Positions 19,885 to 28,066 of a stretch of DNA of 64,000 bases are shown piece by piece. The DNA lies in assembly GCA_018241725.1 (NCBI GenBank), contig JAFEDI010000103.1, positions 186,001 to 250,000 on the forward strand, given 5' to 3'. Origin of the DNA: Pseudomonadota bacterium (GTDB lineage: Bacteria > Pseudomonadota > Gammaproteobacteria > Burkholderiales > Rhodocyclaceae). A model generated the notes under the pieces. That model worked only from the letters and a program-made list of their open reading frames with translations. It was not told the origin of the DNA and did not search any database. Position numbers and translations under genes: made by a program. Position 1 is the first letter of the stretch. Every line of letters begins with the position of its first letter.

Positions 19885-20475
19885 TCAGCGTGCTGTTTGA
19901 GGACGAGTGGTTTCGAGTCTGCCCAGACGTTTGTCCAGCCGTGCCAGATCATCGCGTAGTTCGGCGCTGGCGCTGGCCAGCTCTTCAAGCGCGTTACGCT
20001 TGACCAGTATCGGGCGCTCCTCGCTGTAGTATTCGACCAGATTGTCGACGAAGTTGCGGCTCGCCTGGCGCTGCCAGCCGATGATATCCCGTGCCGTCGT
20101 CACAGCACGGTGGGCGGCGATGTCGCCAACCAGTTTTGCCAGGGCTTCCTCGCCGTCCCAGCGAAGTTGTCGGAAGACGAAACCGAGGGTATCGGCGAAG
20201 TCGGCATTGCCGCTGATGCGGATGTCGGCCATCAGTGCGTCCGTGCCACCGGTGATGGCTTTTGGCAGCGTGCCTAGCGGCAGCTCCAGCGTGACATCCG
20301 GCTCAATGGCGGTGGCTTCGTTGAAGTAGCCTTCACCGTCCACGCCGAGGGATAGTTCCAGCGGATTCAGGCGAAGCACAGCGACCCGGCTCGCAAATGG
20401 TACCAAGCGTTCCCGAGCCCAGGGGGCATCGGCAAGTAGGTGATTGAGGCCGGCAATGGCTGATGAGGCAAGCAT
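19885..20475 (-). CDS. ubiJ: Ubiquinone biosynthesis accessory factor UbiJ (SCP2 domain)
   Basis: An SCP2-like lipid-binding domain fills the first 110 residues (LNPLELSLGVDGEGYF, ISGNADFADTLGFVFRQLRWD). A C-terminal coiled coil (LEELASASAELRDDLARLDKRL) follows, as in UbiJ, which together with UbiK organises the soluble Ubi complex and binds lipid intermediates. The ATG at 20475 is preferred over the GTG at 20481, since GGAG then lies at good spacing. It follows ubiE by about 100 bp, with a GC-rich hairpin between. The ubiB gene often found next is absent here. Confidence 0.88.
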   Translation of the reverse strand: MLASSAIAGLNHLLADAPWARERLVPFASRVAVLRLNPLELSLGVDGEGYFNEATAIEPDVTLELPLGTLPKAITGGTDALMADIRISGNADFADTLGFVFRQLRWDGEEALAKLVGDIAAHRAVTTARDIIGWQRQASRNFVDNLVEYYSEERPILVKRNALEELASASAELRDDLARLDKRLGRLETTRPQTAR

Positions 20476-20493
20476 CTCCACTCCATCAAGAAT

Positions 20494-20516
20494 CGCGGGG
20501 ACCCGTGGCCCCCGCG
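20494..20516. other. GC-rich hairpin between ubiE and ubiJ
   Basis: CGCGGGG and CCCCGCG form a perfect 7-bp stem around a 9-base loop, without a T run on either side. On the minus strand it could be a processing or partial termination site between the two ubi genes. Confidence 0.4.
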
Positions 20517-20573
20517 TGATACTGGGTTGCTGCCCCGGCGCCAGGAGCCTGTGCCCGAAGCATCGCCAGCAGT

Positions 20574-21311
20574 TCAGATCTTGTAACCCCGGTGCAGTGC
20601 GACGACGCCAGCGGTCATGTTGAAATACTCCACACGGGCCAGACCTGCCTCTTCCATCAGGGTCTTGAGGGATTCCTGGTCCGGATGCATGCGGATGCTT
20701 TCGGCCAGATAGCGGTAGCTATCGGCGTCCTTGGCAACTTTTTCGCCCATCAGTGGCAGCAGCTTGAAGGAATAGAAGTCGTAGGCGGGTGCGAGGGGTT
20801 TCCAGACCTTGGAGAACTCCAGCACGAGCAGACGGCCACCGGGCTTCAGCACGCGGCGCATCTCTGCAATGGCCTGGTCCTTGTGGGTCATGTTGCGCAG
20901 GCCGAAGGCCACCGTCACCACGTCGAAGTGATCGTCGGGGAAGGGCAGCTTTTCCGCGTCGCACTGGGCGACCGGAAGCAGGAAGCCGCTATCCACGACA
21001 CGGTCGCGGCCACGGGACAGCATGGCGTGGTTGATGTCGGTGAGCCACACCTGGCCGGTCGGTCCGACCTTCTTGGCGAAAGCCAGGGACAGGTCGGCAG
21101 TGCCGCCTGCTACGTCGAGCACCCGGTCGCCCTTGCGGACACCGGCGATTTGCACGGTGAAGGTTTTCCACAGGCGGTGCAGGCCGAAGGACATCAGGTC
21201 GTTCATCACGTCGTAGCTGCTGGCGACGGAGGAGAAAACGCCGCGAACCTTGCTGGCCTTTTCGGATTCGGCCACTTTCTGGAAGCCGAAGTGGGTGGTC
21301 TTGTCGTTCAT
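20574..21311 (-). CDS. ubiE: Demethylmenaquinol/demethoxy-ubiquinol C-methyltransferase UbiE
   Basis: A 245-residue class I SAM-dependent methyltransferase that methylates the quinone ring in ubiquinone (and menaquinone) synthesis. Diagnostic features are TTHFGFQKV at the start, [17 protein letters not shown], the SAM motif [16 protein letters not shown] and [24 protein letters not shown]. The start at 21311 ([10 protein letters not shown]) matches the family; an open frame extends upstream but is not conserved. Its neighbours UbiJ and a DUF971 protein occur together in many betaproteobacteria. Confidence 0.97.
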   Translation of the reverse strand: MNDKTTHFGFQKVAESEKASKVRGVFSSVASSYDVMNDLMSFGLHRLWKTFTVQIAGVRKGDRVLDVAGGTADLSLAFAKKVGPTGQVWLTDINHAMLSRGRDRVVDSGFLLPVAQCDAEKLPFPDDHFDVVTVAFGLRNMTHKDQAIAEMRRVLKPGGRLLVLEFSKVWKPLAPAYDFYSFKLLPLMGEKVAKDADSYRYLAESIRMHPDQESLKTLMEEAGLARVEYFNMTAGVVALHRGYKI

Positions 21312-21367
21312 GATCTGGAAATGGGAGCGAAGCATGGGATCACCGGCAACCTGCCGGCGATCGGGAT

Positions 21368-21793
21368 TCAGTGGTGATGGCCGCAGCCGCCGGTTTTCGG
21401 GGCCGGCGGCGGCAGATCGGCGGGATCCCGGCTGCCGCCCTCGGTGGCGAGGCGGAGCAGGTAGGACTCCCACAGTTCATCGTGCCTTTCGCCGAGGTCG
21501 TAGAGGTAGTCCCAGGAATACAGCCCGCTATCGTGGCCGTCGGAGAAAACCGGGCGGATCGCGTAGTTGCCGACGGGTTCGATGCGCGTGATGTCCACGT
21601 CGCGCTTGCCCAGTTGCAGGACTTCCTGGCCGACGCCATGGCCGCGCACCTCGGCAGAAGGGGAAAAGACGCGCAGGAACTCATAAGTGAATTCGAAACG
21701 CTTACCGTCATCGAAGGCAATTTCCATCCGGTGTGAGACCTGGTGCAGCTTGATCTCGGTGGGGATGGGGTCGTCCTTGTGCAGGCCTGCCAT
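21368..21793 (-). CDS. DUF971 (gamma-butyrobetaine hydroxylase-like N-terminal) protein
   Basis: A 141-residue protein with [42 protein letters not shown] and [19 protein letters not shown], typical of DUF971. This small domain is often encoded beside ubiE. The C-terminus ends GGCGHHH, a possible metal-binding tail. The start at 21793 (MAGLHKD) has GGAG seven bases upstream and matches relatives better than an ATG seven codons earlier. Function is unknown, perhaps iron-sulfur or quinone related. Confidence 0.85.
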   Translation of the reverse strand: MAGLHKDDPIPTEIKLHQVSHRMEIAFDDGKRFEFTYEFLRVFSPSAEVRGHGVGQEVLQLGKRDVDITRIEPVGNYAIRPVFSDGHDSGLYSWDYLYDLGERHDELWESYLLRLATEGGSRDPADLPPPAPKTGGCGHHH

Positions 21794-21959
21794 GCGGGGC
21801 TCCGTCGGTTTCATGGGCAATGTGCGAATGATACTCGAAGGTGGGCCTCGCTCCCCTTGAAGGCGGTCATTGCACGGCTACCGACGGGTGTGACATGTCA
21901 TGAAAAGTTCAAGTTGCTGAAATACACTGCCTGCGTCCAGAGATTCCACCGAGGTATCC

Positions 21960-22670
21960 ATGCCTGCCACCATCCTGCTCGTCGAAGACGAACCCGCCAT
22001 CCAGGAACTGATCGCCGCCAATCTGATGCGCGCCGGGCACCATGTGGTGCGAGCGTCGGACGCGGAAACCGCCCAGCGCATCGTTCGTGATGCACTGCCC
22101 GACCTGATCCTGCTCGACTGGATGCTGCCCGGCATGTCGGGGGTTGAATTCGCTCGTCGTCTGCGCGGCGAGGAGCGTACCCGCGGTATTCCACTGATCA
22201 TGCTGACGGCCCGAGGCGAGGAGCAGGACAAGGTGCTTGGCCTCGAATCCGGTGCCGACGACTACATCACCAAGCCCTTTTCGCCACGAGAACTGGTGGC
22301 CCGCATCAAGGCGGTACTGCGCCGCAGGGCTCCGGAAACCACCGAGGATCCGGTCGAACTGGGCGGCTTGCGCCTCGATCCCGCCACCCATCGCTTGGCA
22401 GCGGGCAGCAACCCGATTACCCTTGGCCCGACTGAATTCCGTCTGCTGCATTTCCTGATGACCCACCCGGAACGAGTCCATTCCCGTGCCCAGTTGCTCG
22501 ACCAGGTGTGGGGCGACCACGTCTTCGTCGAGGAGCGCACCGTCGATGTGCACATCCGCCGCCTGCGCTGTGCGCTCGAACCCACCGGCCACGATGGCTT
22601 GGTGCAGACGGTGCGCGGCAGCGGCTACCGCTTCTCGACCCAGCAGGAGACGCCGGCGGCGGTGCGCTGA
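21960..22670 (+). CDS. phoB: Phosphate regulon response regulator PhoB
   Basis: A 236-residue OmpR/PhoB-type regulator. The receiver domain has the acidic pair at D10/E11, phospho-acceptor D53 ([11 protein letters not shown]) and the TARG and KPFSPRE motifs. The winged-helix domain contains [22 protein letters not shown] and [14 protein letters not shown] lies before the ATG. It is followed three bases later by phoR. I found no clear tandem Pho box in the 166-bp divergent region shared with the DUF971 gene. Confidence 0.96.
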   Translation: MPATILLVEDEPAIQELIAANLMRAGHHVVRASDAETAQRIVRDALPDLILLDWMLPGMSGVEFARRLRGEERTRGIPLIMLTARGEEQDKVLGLESGADDYITKPFSPRELVARIKAVLRRRAPETTEDPVELGGLRLDPATHRLAAGSNPITLGPTEFRLLHFLMTHPERVHSRAQLLDQVWGDHVFVEERTVDVHIRRLRCALEPTGHDGLVQTVRGSGYRFSTQQETPAAVR

Positions 22671-22673
22671 TCT

Positions 22674-24017
22674 GTGGGAGCACCTCTGGAAGAAGTTACG
22701 GAAATCCGGCCGATCAGCTATGTCCGTGTCGCGGTTTTCACGGTTCTGACGGTCATCGCGCTGCTCGCGATCGCGGTTGGCGTTTTCTTCGGCCTGGTTC
22801 CGGCACTCGCCACCTTCTCGGTAGCGCTGCTGCTGGTCGGGCTGTATCACATCAACAATCTCTTCAAATTGGTCCGCTGGCTGCGCACACCGGTGGACGA
22901 GGCGGTCCCGCTGCCGCGGGCCTTCGGCCTGTGGGATTACGTGTTTGCCGACGTAAATCGGCGGGCGCGCACTGCCAGTCGTCAGAAAGAGCGCCTGTCC
23001 GCGGCGCTGGAGCGTTTCCGCGAGGCCAGCCAGGCGATGCCCAACGGCCTGCTGTTCCTGTCGACGAGCAACACCATCGAATGGGTGAATCGCTTGGGCG
23101 AGCAGCATTTCGGCCTGGATAGGGCACGCGACCAGGGGGCACCGGTGACCAACATCGTTCGCCAGCCGGATTTCGTGCGTTATCTGCAGGAAGGGCATTA
23201 CGAAGAGCCGCTGGTCGTCACCGCTGGCCGTCCCATCGGACGGACCCTGATGGTTCATGTGGTGCCCTTCAGCGACGACATGCGCCTGCTGATGTCGGAG
23301 GACATCACCCAGGGTGAGCGCCTGGAGGCAATGCGTCGTGATTTCGTGGCCAATGTGTCCCATGAAATGCGCACTCCGCTGACCGTCGTGAGCGGCTTCC
23401 TGGAGACCGTCGTCGATGGCCTCGATGACCTGGAAAAGGACGATATCCGTCATTACCTCGGTCTGGCGGCCGAGCAGGCCGGCCGCATGCAGCGCCTGAT
23501 CCAGGATCTGCTGACGCTGTCGGCACTGGAAACCGGTGCGCCCATCCTTCACGAAGAGCCGGTGGACGTGGCGACCCTGCTCAAGGAGATCCAGCAGGAG
23601 GCACAAGTGGTGTCCGGTGGCCGCCACACGATAAGCCTGGATTGTTCGACCCATGCCCGTCTACTGGGCAATAGTAAGGAGCTTTACAGTGCCCTGATGA
23701 ATCTCGCCATCAATGCGGTGCGCTACACGCCGGCTGGCGGCCACATCCGTCTCACCTGGCGACAGCGCGGCGCGGTCGTCGAATACATGGTGGAAGACGA
23801 TGGCATCGGGATCGCGCCTGAGCACATTCCCCGCCTCACGGAGCGTTTCTACCGGGTAGATCGGGGGCGTTCACGGGAAACCGGCGGTACCGGGCTGGGC
23901 CTGGCCATCGTCAAGCACGTGTTGAGTCGCCATCAGGGTGATCTGCTGATCGACAGCGAACCGGGCCGCGGCAGTCGCTTCACCGCCTGCTTCCCGGTCC
24001 GGCGCCTGGTGGCCTGA
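22674..24017 (+). CDS. phoR: Phosphate regulon sensor histidine kinase PhoR
   Basis: The 447-residue kinase has two N-terminal membrane helices (about 15-60), a PAS-like region (SQAMPNGLLFLSTSNTIEWVN), the phospho-His motif FVANVSHEMRTPLTVVSGFL and the ATP-binding N, G1 and G2 boxes (NLAINAVRYTP, DDGIGIAPEHIP, GGTGLGLAIVKH). PhoR autophosphorylates and phosphorylates PhoB when phosphate is low. The start is GTG at 22674, immediately after phoB. The pst transport genes are not in the window. Confidence 0.95.
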   Translation: MGAPLEEVTEIRPISYVRVAVFTVLTVIALLAIAVGVFFGLVPALATFSVALLLVGLYHINNLFKLVRWLRTPVDEAVPLPRAFGLWDYVFADVNRRARTASRQKERLSAALERFREASQAMPNGLLFLSTSNTIEWVNRLGEQHFGLDRARDQGAPVTNIVRQPDFVRYLQEGHYEEPLVVTAGRPIGRTLMVHVVPFSDDMRLLMSEDITQGERLEAMRRDFVANVSHEMRTPLTVVSGFLETVVDGLDDLEKDDIRHYLGLAAEQAGRMQRLIQDLLTLSALETGAPILHEEPVDVATLLKEIQQEAQVVSGGRHTISLDCSTHARLLGNSKELYSALMNLAINAVRYTPAGGHIRLTWRQRGAVVEYMVEDDGIGIAPEHIPRLTERFYRVDRGRSRETGGTGLGLAIVKHVLSRHQGDLLIDSEPGRGSRFTACFPVRRLVA

Positions 24018-24029
24018 CGCCCGGACAGT

Positions 24030-25649
24030 TCAGTTCTGCACGTATTCGTAGGTGGCCTGGTCGAAATTGGTGCCTCGGGCAACCAAGTTCGTCAGGCGGA
24101 TCTGCCTGGCCGAGCCTGTGTGCACCTCGAGTACCCGTTCGGCCTGGAACCAGCTGCCCGGCAGCACGATCGTTGCCGGTGCCCGCATGGCGGGGATCTC
24201 CGGCAACAGGAAGGCCTGTGCATAGGGGTCGCTGGGACTCACGTTGATACCGGTGCCGCGAACCGCGCAGCTGCTCGGCAGGCCCGCCAGCAGGTGAATA
24301 CCGGTCAATAGCGTGCTATCCGGTTCGTACATCAGCCAGCTGACCTGGCCCAGCAGGTAATGGGTGCCGTCGCTGGGCTTGATGCCGACCAGTTGGTGAT
24401 GCTCGATGCGCTGCACCGGATGTTTGCGCCGCAGCCGAAAGCCCGATACCGAGTGATCGACCGTTTCCCAGGCGTCGATGTTCGAACCGCGCCGTATGGC
24501 CTCGGTTTCGGCATCGAGCAGCGGCGGGGTTACGCTCTCTTCCGCCCGTGTGCCGAAGGTGATCACATTGATGTCGTAGCGGCTGCCCATCAGCTGACGG
24601 TGATTGGGGGGCTCGAAGTGTCGTCCCGATACGAGCAGTCCGATGCCGTCCCAATCGGTGCAGATCTTGTTTTCCCCTCTCTTGTTGCGACGGGGAAAGC
24701 GCCGCCCGGCGGCCGACATGCCCCACGGACGATAGAGGGAAACCAGTAACCGGGCGCATGCCGGCTGGGAGCAATCGTCGCCGAGGCCGAGGGATGCCGG
24801 GCTGGTGCCCTGCTTGAATTCCGCCAGCATGGCCTTGATCTGGGCGGCAAGGCGATGGCCGTCGAAACGGCGCATGCCTGGCCGTGAGCCGATCAGGGCG
24901 ACCGGACGCAGTCCGTGATCCTCGTTGGGATCCAGGCCGTAGGCGCGGACATCGTCCTGTTCCCAGGTGGTCTGGAGGACGCAATATGGTGCAAAGCGCT
25001 GGGCCCAGCGGCAGATCCAGTTGAGTTCGCGCTGATTGCGTCCGTAAGGATTGGTCAGATCGATCAGCAACAGCGTGATATAGGCTTCGTCCGGGCTCTG
25101 GGCTTTCCAGGTGCTGTTGAGGGGATCGATGACCCGACTGTGCGTCGCACCCGCCCGGTCTGCTTCGAGATAGGCATCATGGACCGCCTTCCATGCCCCC
25201 GGTGGTTCGGAGCGGTGGGCCCGGAAATGTTCGATGATGATCTGCCCCAGATACTGGATGCGGCGCTGGACGAGAAGGGGCAACTGGGCCCGGAATTCTT
25301 CCGAGCTGCTGACATGGCTTTCGGCCAGGCGGGCATAGGCGGTGCTCAGTGCGCTCCACAGGCGGACCACCTGGCGCAGCGTGGCGTCCTCGGCACTATC
25401 GGGAGGTAGCGGGTGGGCGGCGTAGCGGGACGACATCTCGTGCTGGACGAAAGTGATCGTCTGACGCGATGCTTCGAGGACCTCGAGTTGTTCCTCCGGT
25501 CCCAGCGGACTGGCCAGCAAGCCTTCAAGCATGCGTACCAGGGTGGCATGGCTCTCGCTGGCGTTGAGCGTGTGTAGATTTCTGAGCAGCTTGCGGTATT
25601 GCTCGACGCTGCGCAGGTCTGTGTAGGTCGTCTGCTGGCTATCGGACAT
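24030..25649 (-). CDS. Unknown 539-residue protein with a C-terminal PilZ-like region
   Basis: The start at 25649 has GGGAG eight bases upstream. The N-terminal 250 residues are largely helical, without membrane segments. The C-terminal part holds VDHSVSGFRLRR followed by LLGQVSWLM and LTGIHLL, which resembles the D-x-S-x-x-G and V-x-W elements of a PilZ barrel; a clean RxxxR c-di-GMP motif is not seen, so it would be atypical. A role as c-di-GMP effector is therefore only a suggestion. It lies 16 bases after the HIT gene, pointing to co-transcription, and converges with phoR. Confidence 0.75.
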   Translation of the reverse strand: MSDSQQTTYTDLRSVEQYRKLLRNLHTLNASESHATLVRMLEGLLASPLGPEEQLEVLEASRQTITFVQHEMSSRYAAHPLPPDSAEDATLRQVVRLWSALSTAYARLAESHVSSSEEFRAQLPLLVQRRIQYLGQIIIEHFRAHRSEPPGAWKAVHDAYLEADRAGATHSRVIDPLNSTWKAQSPDEAYITLLLIDLTNPYGRNQRELNWICRWAQRFAPYCVLQTTWEQDDVRAYGLDPNEDHGLRPVALIGSRPGMRRFDGHRLAAQIKAMLAEFKQGTSPASLGLGDDCSQPACARLLVSLYRPWGMSAAGRRFPRRNKRGENKICTDWDGIGLLVSGRHFEPPNHRQLMGSRYDINVITFGTRAEESVTPPLLDAETEAIRRGSNIDAWETVDHSVSGFRLRRKHPVQRIEHHQLVGIKPSDGTHYLLGQVSWLMYEPDSTLLTGIHLLAGLPSSCAVRGTGINVSPSDPYAQAFLLPEIPAMRAPATIVLPGSWFQAERVLEVHTGSARQIRLTNLVARGTNFDQATYEYVQN

Positions 25650-25665
25650 GGCTGGGCTCCCTGCT

Positions 25666-26106
25666 TCAGCCGGAAAGTTGTTCGGCAATCGCGTTGCGGA
25701 TGGCCAGGGCCAGCCGTGCATCGTCCACACTGCGTACCGTGCAGCAACTGCTGTGCTGCGCCTGGCCCCAGATCGGTTCGGGGAAGTGCCGGTCATTGAG
25801 TTCCCGCGGGATCAGGTGCCAATGAAGGTGGGGCACCACGTTGCCGAAACTTGCCAGATTGATCTTGGCCGGCTGGAAGCACTCGCGCAGCGCCACCTCG
25901 ACCGCCATCAGGATGTTGAAGCAATGGCGCTGATCAGCGGGAGACAGATCGCTCATCTCGGCGACATGTTCATTCCAGATCAGTCGGCAGTAGCCGGGAT
26001 AGTCCCGGTCGTTCACCCGGATGACCCGGCAGCTGGCGTCCTGCCAGAGCACGATTTCCGGAACCGGGAAACACAGGGGGCAGTCTTTCGGTGAACTTGT
26101 CGGCAT
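25666..26106 (-). CDS. HIT family protein
   Basis: A 146-residue histidine-triad nucleotide hydrolase/transferase. The triad is HLHWHLIPR and the N-terminal zinc-like pair is CPLC. HIT proteins cleave nucleotide phosphoanhydride or phosphoramidate bonds; the exact substrate cannot be read from sequence. It is 16 bases upstream of the PilZ-like gene in the same direction. Confidence 0.92.
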   Translation of the reverse strand: MPTSSPKDCPLCFPVPEIVLWQDASCRVIRVNDRDYPGYCRLIWNEHVAEMSDLSPADQRHCFNILMAVEVALRECFQPAKINLASFGNVVPHLHWHLIPRELNDRHFPEPIWGQAQHSSCCTVRSVDDARLALAIRNAIAEQLSG

Positions 26107-26231
26107 GGCGATGATGAACTGCGGTCAGGTTGTGATGAACGATGGTGATCCTGTCGGATTGCCGCTCTGCGGTTGGGTGCGGCCCGTCTTTCGCATGCAA
26201 ATGCAATGTACGCTCATTTTGACACTAATCT

Positions 26232-27050
26232 TCAGTGCGCTGCAGGCTCCTGCCGGATGAAGGCAAATGTGTTTGCAGGACCCGCATCCACCGGTGCGCC
26301 ATCGACGAACAGCAACAGGTTGCCCGGTTCGATCGGCATCCATTTTTCATTGTCGGTGAGTGGCGTGGTGGCGACCACCGCGACCCGGTCGCCGGGCGAG
26401 GTCAGTTCGCGGAAATCCACGGTGATGTCCTGGTCCTTCAGGTGAGCCTGGTCGAACGGGGCCTTGCGCACGATGTAGGTGAGGCGCGAGGCGCAGTGGG
26501 CGAACAGGCAAGTGCCGTTGGAAAGCAGGAAGTTGAATTCCCCGTGGCGGCCTACTTCGGCGGCCACACGGCGCACCACCGCGAACAGTGCTTCCCGTGA
26601 GGGCTCCCCTTCCGGAAACTGGCGGCGCAGCGCTTCCATCAGGTAGCAGAAAGCGCGTTCCGAATCGGTCTGCCCGACCGGCTGGAAATAGCCGTGTAGT
26701 TCGGGATCAAAGCCGTTGAGGTTGCCGTTGTGGGCGAACACCCAGTAGCGTCCCCACAGCTCACGCTGGAACGGGTGGGTGTTCTCCAGCGTCACCACCC
26801 CCTGGGTGGCCTTGCGGATGTGGGCGATGACGTTGAGGGAATGGATCGGGTAGTTGCGTACCAGCTCGGCCACTGGCGACTTGCTGCTGGCCTTGGGATC
26901 GAGGAAGACGCGCACGCCACGGCCCTCGAAGAAGGCGATGCCCCAGCCGTCGCCGTGCACATCGGTCAGCCCACCACGGGCCTGGAAACCGGCGAAGGAG
27001 AAGCAGATGTCGGTGGGCGTGTTGCAGTTCATTCCCAGTAGCTGGCACAT
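26232..27050 (-). CDS. Class II glutamine amidotransferase (YafJ/EgtC type)
   Basis: A 272-residue N-terminal-nucleophile amidohydrolase: Cys2 (MCQLLGMNC) is the nucleophile after Met removal. GDGWGIAFFEG, IAHIRKATQG, FAHNGNLNGF and TDSERAFCYLM match YafJ. There is no ergothioneine cluster nearby, so the physiological acceptor is unknown. It is divergent from the sirtuin gene. Confidence 0.93.
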   Translation of the reverse strand: MCQLLGMNCNTPTDICFSFAGFQARGGLTDVHGDGWGIAFFEGRGVRVFLDPKASSKSPVAELVRNYPIHSLNVIAHIRKATQGVVTLENTHPFQRELWGRYWVFAHNGNLNGFDPELHGYFQPVGQTDSERAFCYLMEALRRQFPEGEPSREALFAVVRRVAAEVGRHGEFNFLLSNGTCLFAHCASRLTYIVRKAPFDQAHLKDQDITVDFRELTSPGDRVAVVATTPLTDNEKWMPIEPGNLLLFVDGAPVDAGPANTFAFIRQEPAAH

Positions 27051-27191
27051 GGTTGTTCCGGTCCTCCTCGATGGCCCCCGATTCGCCGATCGTTCGGGGC
27101 CTTATGCTAAATGGCATTTGCCTTCCGTCGGCACGCGCTGCAACATGGCGGCCGGCGGGCTGTTCCCGTCGTCAAGCGTCAGGGATTCAGC

Positions 27192-28004
27192 ATGACAAAC
27201 CATACCCTAGCCGACTACGTTGCCCAAATCGAGGCCGCAGGTCGCCTTTTTGCTACCGCAGAGCGCATTCTGTTCATTACCGGCGCCGGTTTGTCGGCCG
27301 ATTCCGGCCTGCCGACTTATCGCGGCGTTGGTGGCCTCTACGAAGACACCCACACCGATATCGGCCTGCCGATCGAGCAGGCTCTGTCCGGTGAAATGTT
27401 TGCCCGGCGGCCCGACATCACCTGGCGCTTCCTGTCGCAGATCGAGGCCAGCTGCCGGGGAGCCCATCCCAATGCCGGCCACTACGCCATCGCCCGCCTG
27501 GAAGCGCTGCGCGATGGCGTGACGGTGCTGACCCAGAACGTGGACGGTTTCCACCTGGAGGCCGGTTCCCGTGACGTCATCGAAATGCACGGCACGCTGC
27601 GTCGCCTGCGCTGCGTCGATTGCGGGCGCGGTCGCCATGTGGACAACTACGCCGGTCTGACGATCCCGCCCGAATGCCCCTATTGCGGCGGTATCCTGCG
27701 CCCCGATGTCGTGCTGTTTGGCGAAGCCTTGCCCGACCAGGCCGTGCATCGCTTCGAGAGCGTGCTCGCCGCCGGGCCGGAGCTGGTCGTCTCGGTTGGC
27801 ACCGGTAGTGCCTTTCCGTACATTGCGGGGCCGGTGATGTGGGCGATCGAGAGCGGCATTCCGACCATCGAGATCAACCCGGGCCATACCCCGCTCAGCG
27901 AAAGGGTGGATTTCCGCCTGTGCCTGCGCGCCGCCGAAGTGTTGCCGGCACTGCTCGACGCGGCGGGCTTTTCCCTCGATACCGGCCGCGATGCCCGCGG
28001 CTGA
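27192..28004 (+). CDS. Sir2-family NAD-dependent deacylase
   Basis: A 270-residue sirtuin. The NAD site is GAGLSADSGLPTYRG and TQNVDG, the catalytic His lies in EMHGTLRRLRC, and the structural zinc site is CVDC...CPYC. Sirtuins remove acetyl or longer acyl groups from lysines using NAD. The ATG at 27192 follows AGGGA; the frame extends 27 codons upstream but without a good start. The substrate-selecting Tyr/Arg pair of CobB desuccinylases is not evident. Confidence 0.94.
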   Translation: MTNHTLADYVAQIEAAGRLFATAERILFITGAGLSADSGLPTYRGVGGLYEDTHTDIGLPIEQALSGEMFARRPDITWRFLSQIEASCRGAHPNAGHYAIARLEALRDGVTVLTQNVDGFHLEAGSRDVIEMHGTLRRLRCVDCGRGRHVDNYAGLTIPPECPYCGGILRPDVVLFGEALPDQAVHRFESVLAAGPELVVSVGTGSAFPYIAGPVMWAIESGIPTIEINPGHTPLSERVDFRLCLRAAEVLPALLDAAGFSLDTGRDARG

Positions 28005-28066
28005 GGCTTCGCGGAGGCGGCGAGTGCGCCTAGAATTCCGCCTTTCGCCCGCCAGAAACTGCCGGC

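Noticed and set aside
21885-21915. Possible Pho box upstream of phoB (TGACATGTCATG)
   Set aside because: Only one half-site-like sequence; no tandem 7-bp repeats with 4-bp spacing.
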